Shown one piece after another: positions 63,996 to 64,000 of a stretch of 64,000 nucleotides of DNA. Source of the stretch: DASWJS01 sp036397035 (lineage in GTDB: Bacteria > Actinomycetota > AC-67); assembly GCA_036397035.1 (NCBI GenBank), contig DASWJS010000031.1, positions 124,001 through 188,000 of the forward strand. The letters are read 5' to 3'. The position numbers and the translations under genes are program-made. How positions within the stretch are numbered: position 1 is the first letter of the stretch; the number at the start of each line of letters is the position of its first letter. The notes below the pieces were generated by a model that ran no database searches, was not told the origin of the DNA, and saw only the letters and a list, made by a program, of their open reading frames with translations.

Positions 63996-64000
63996 ATGCC

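Overview
The window is about 64 kb of very GC-rich DNA packed with genes, many of which overlap by 4 bp (GTGA, ATGA, one TTGA and one CTGA). Gene content points to Actinomycetota: HspR with the dnaK operon, a BldC homologue, a valine/leucine dehydrogenase beside bldC with the pur genes nearby (an arrangement I recall from Streptomyces), split PurS/PurQ/PurL, an adenosylcobalamin operon, and a Tad pilus locus without a secretin, as expected of a cell with one membrane. There are no complete insertion sequences, no CRISPR array and no rRNA. I cannot place it below phylum; a deep-branching or metagenome-derived actinomycete fits best.

Layout. 1-376: left-edge secreted protein, partial. 459-7021: heat-shock operon dnaK-grpE-dnaJ-hspR-clpB behind a sigma70-type promoter that overlaps an HspR-like operator. 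7155-10958: small housekeeping genes (YjbQ, inositol-phosphatase family, hotdog thioesterase, class I aldolase, dodecin), closed by a strong hairpin. 10960-24931: purine synthesis in four blocks, purA-purD-purE-ppa-purB, purC-purS plus two extra genes, purQ-purL and purF-purM, with a stand-alone ClpN/zinc-ribbon protein in between. 24970-31601: a sensor kinase, then on the minus strand a branched-chain amino-acid degradation block (dehydrogenase, ImmA/IrrE-type protease, E1alpha, E1beta, E2, Nudix). 32015-32536: bldC, hairpins and tRNA-Phe/tRNA-Asp. 32588-35043: HIT protein, SLH-NlpC/P60 wall hydrolase, soluble histidine kinase.

35221-42622 is a Tad/Flp pilus assembly operon (cpaB, cpaE, tadA, tadB, tadC, TadE-like, TadG-like), followed by a membrane-anchored ECF-type sigma factor coupled to a 58-residue secreted peptide. 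44131-49912 (minus) is a B12 block: cobalamin riboswitch, substrate-binding lipoprotein, permease, ATPase, cobO, cobU, cobT, cobS. 50040-57097 is more accessory: a membrane protein, a cyclase-STAND-TPR signalling protein, a broken XRE regulator remnant, and an AT-richer cassette of a six-cysteine secreted protein, a lipoprotein and a two-gene ABC transporter. 57172-63938 holds a phosphoribosyltransferase-hydrolase fusion, a membrane cupredoxin, a MacB/FtsX-type ABC exporter and a secreted beta-helix protein.

Promoters repeatedly show a TAnnnT -10 box, often with an upstream TG, and little -35. In several genes that box sits 6-7 nt before the start codon, which suggests leaderless mRNAs. The best candidates for something undescribed are the ClpN/zinc-ribbon protein, the membrane sigma factor with its peptide partner beside the Tad operon, and the secreted-protein/lipoprotein/ABC cassette.
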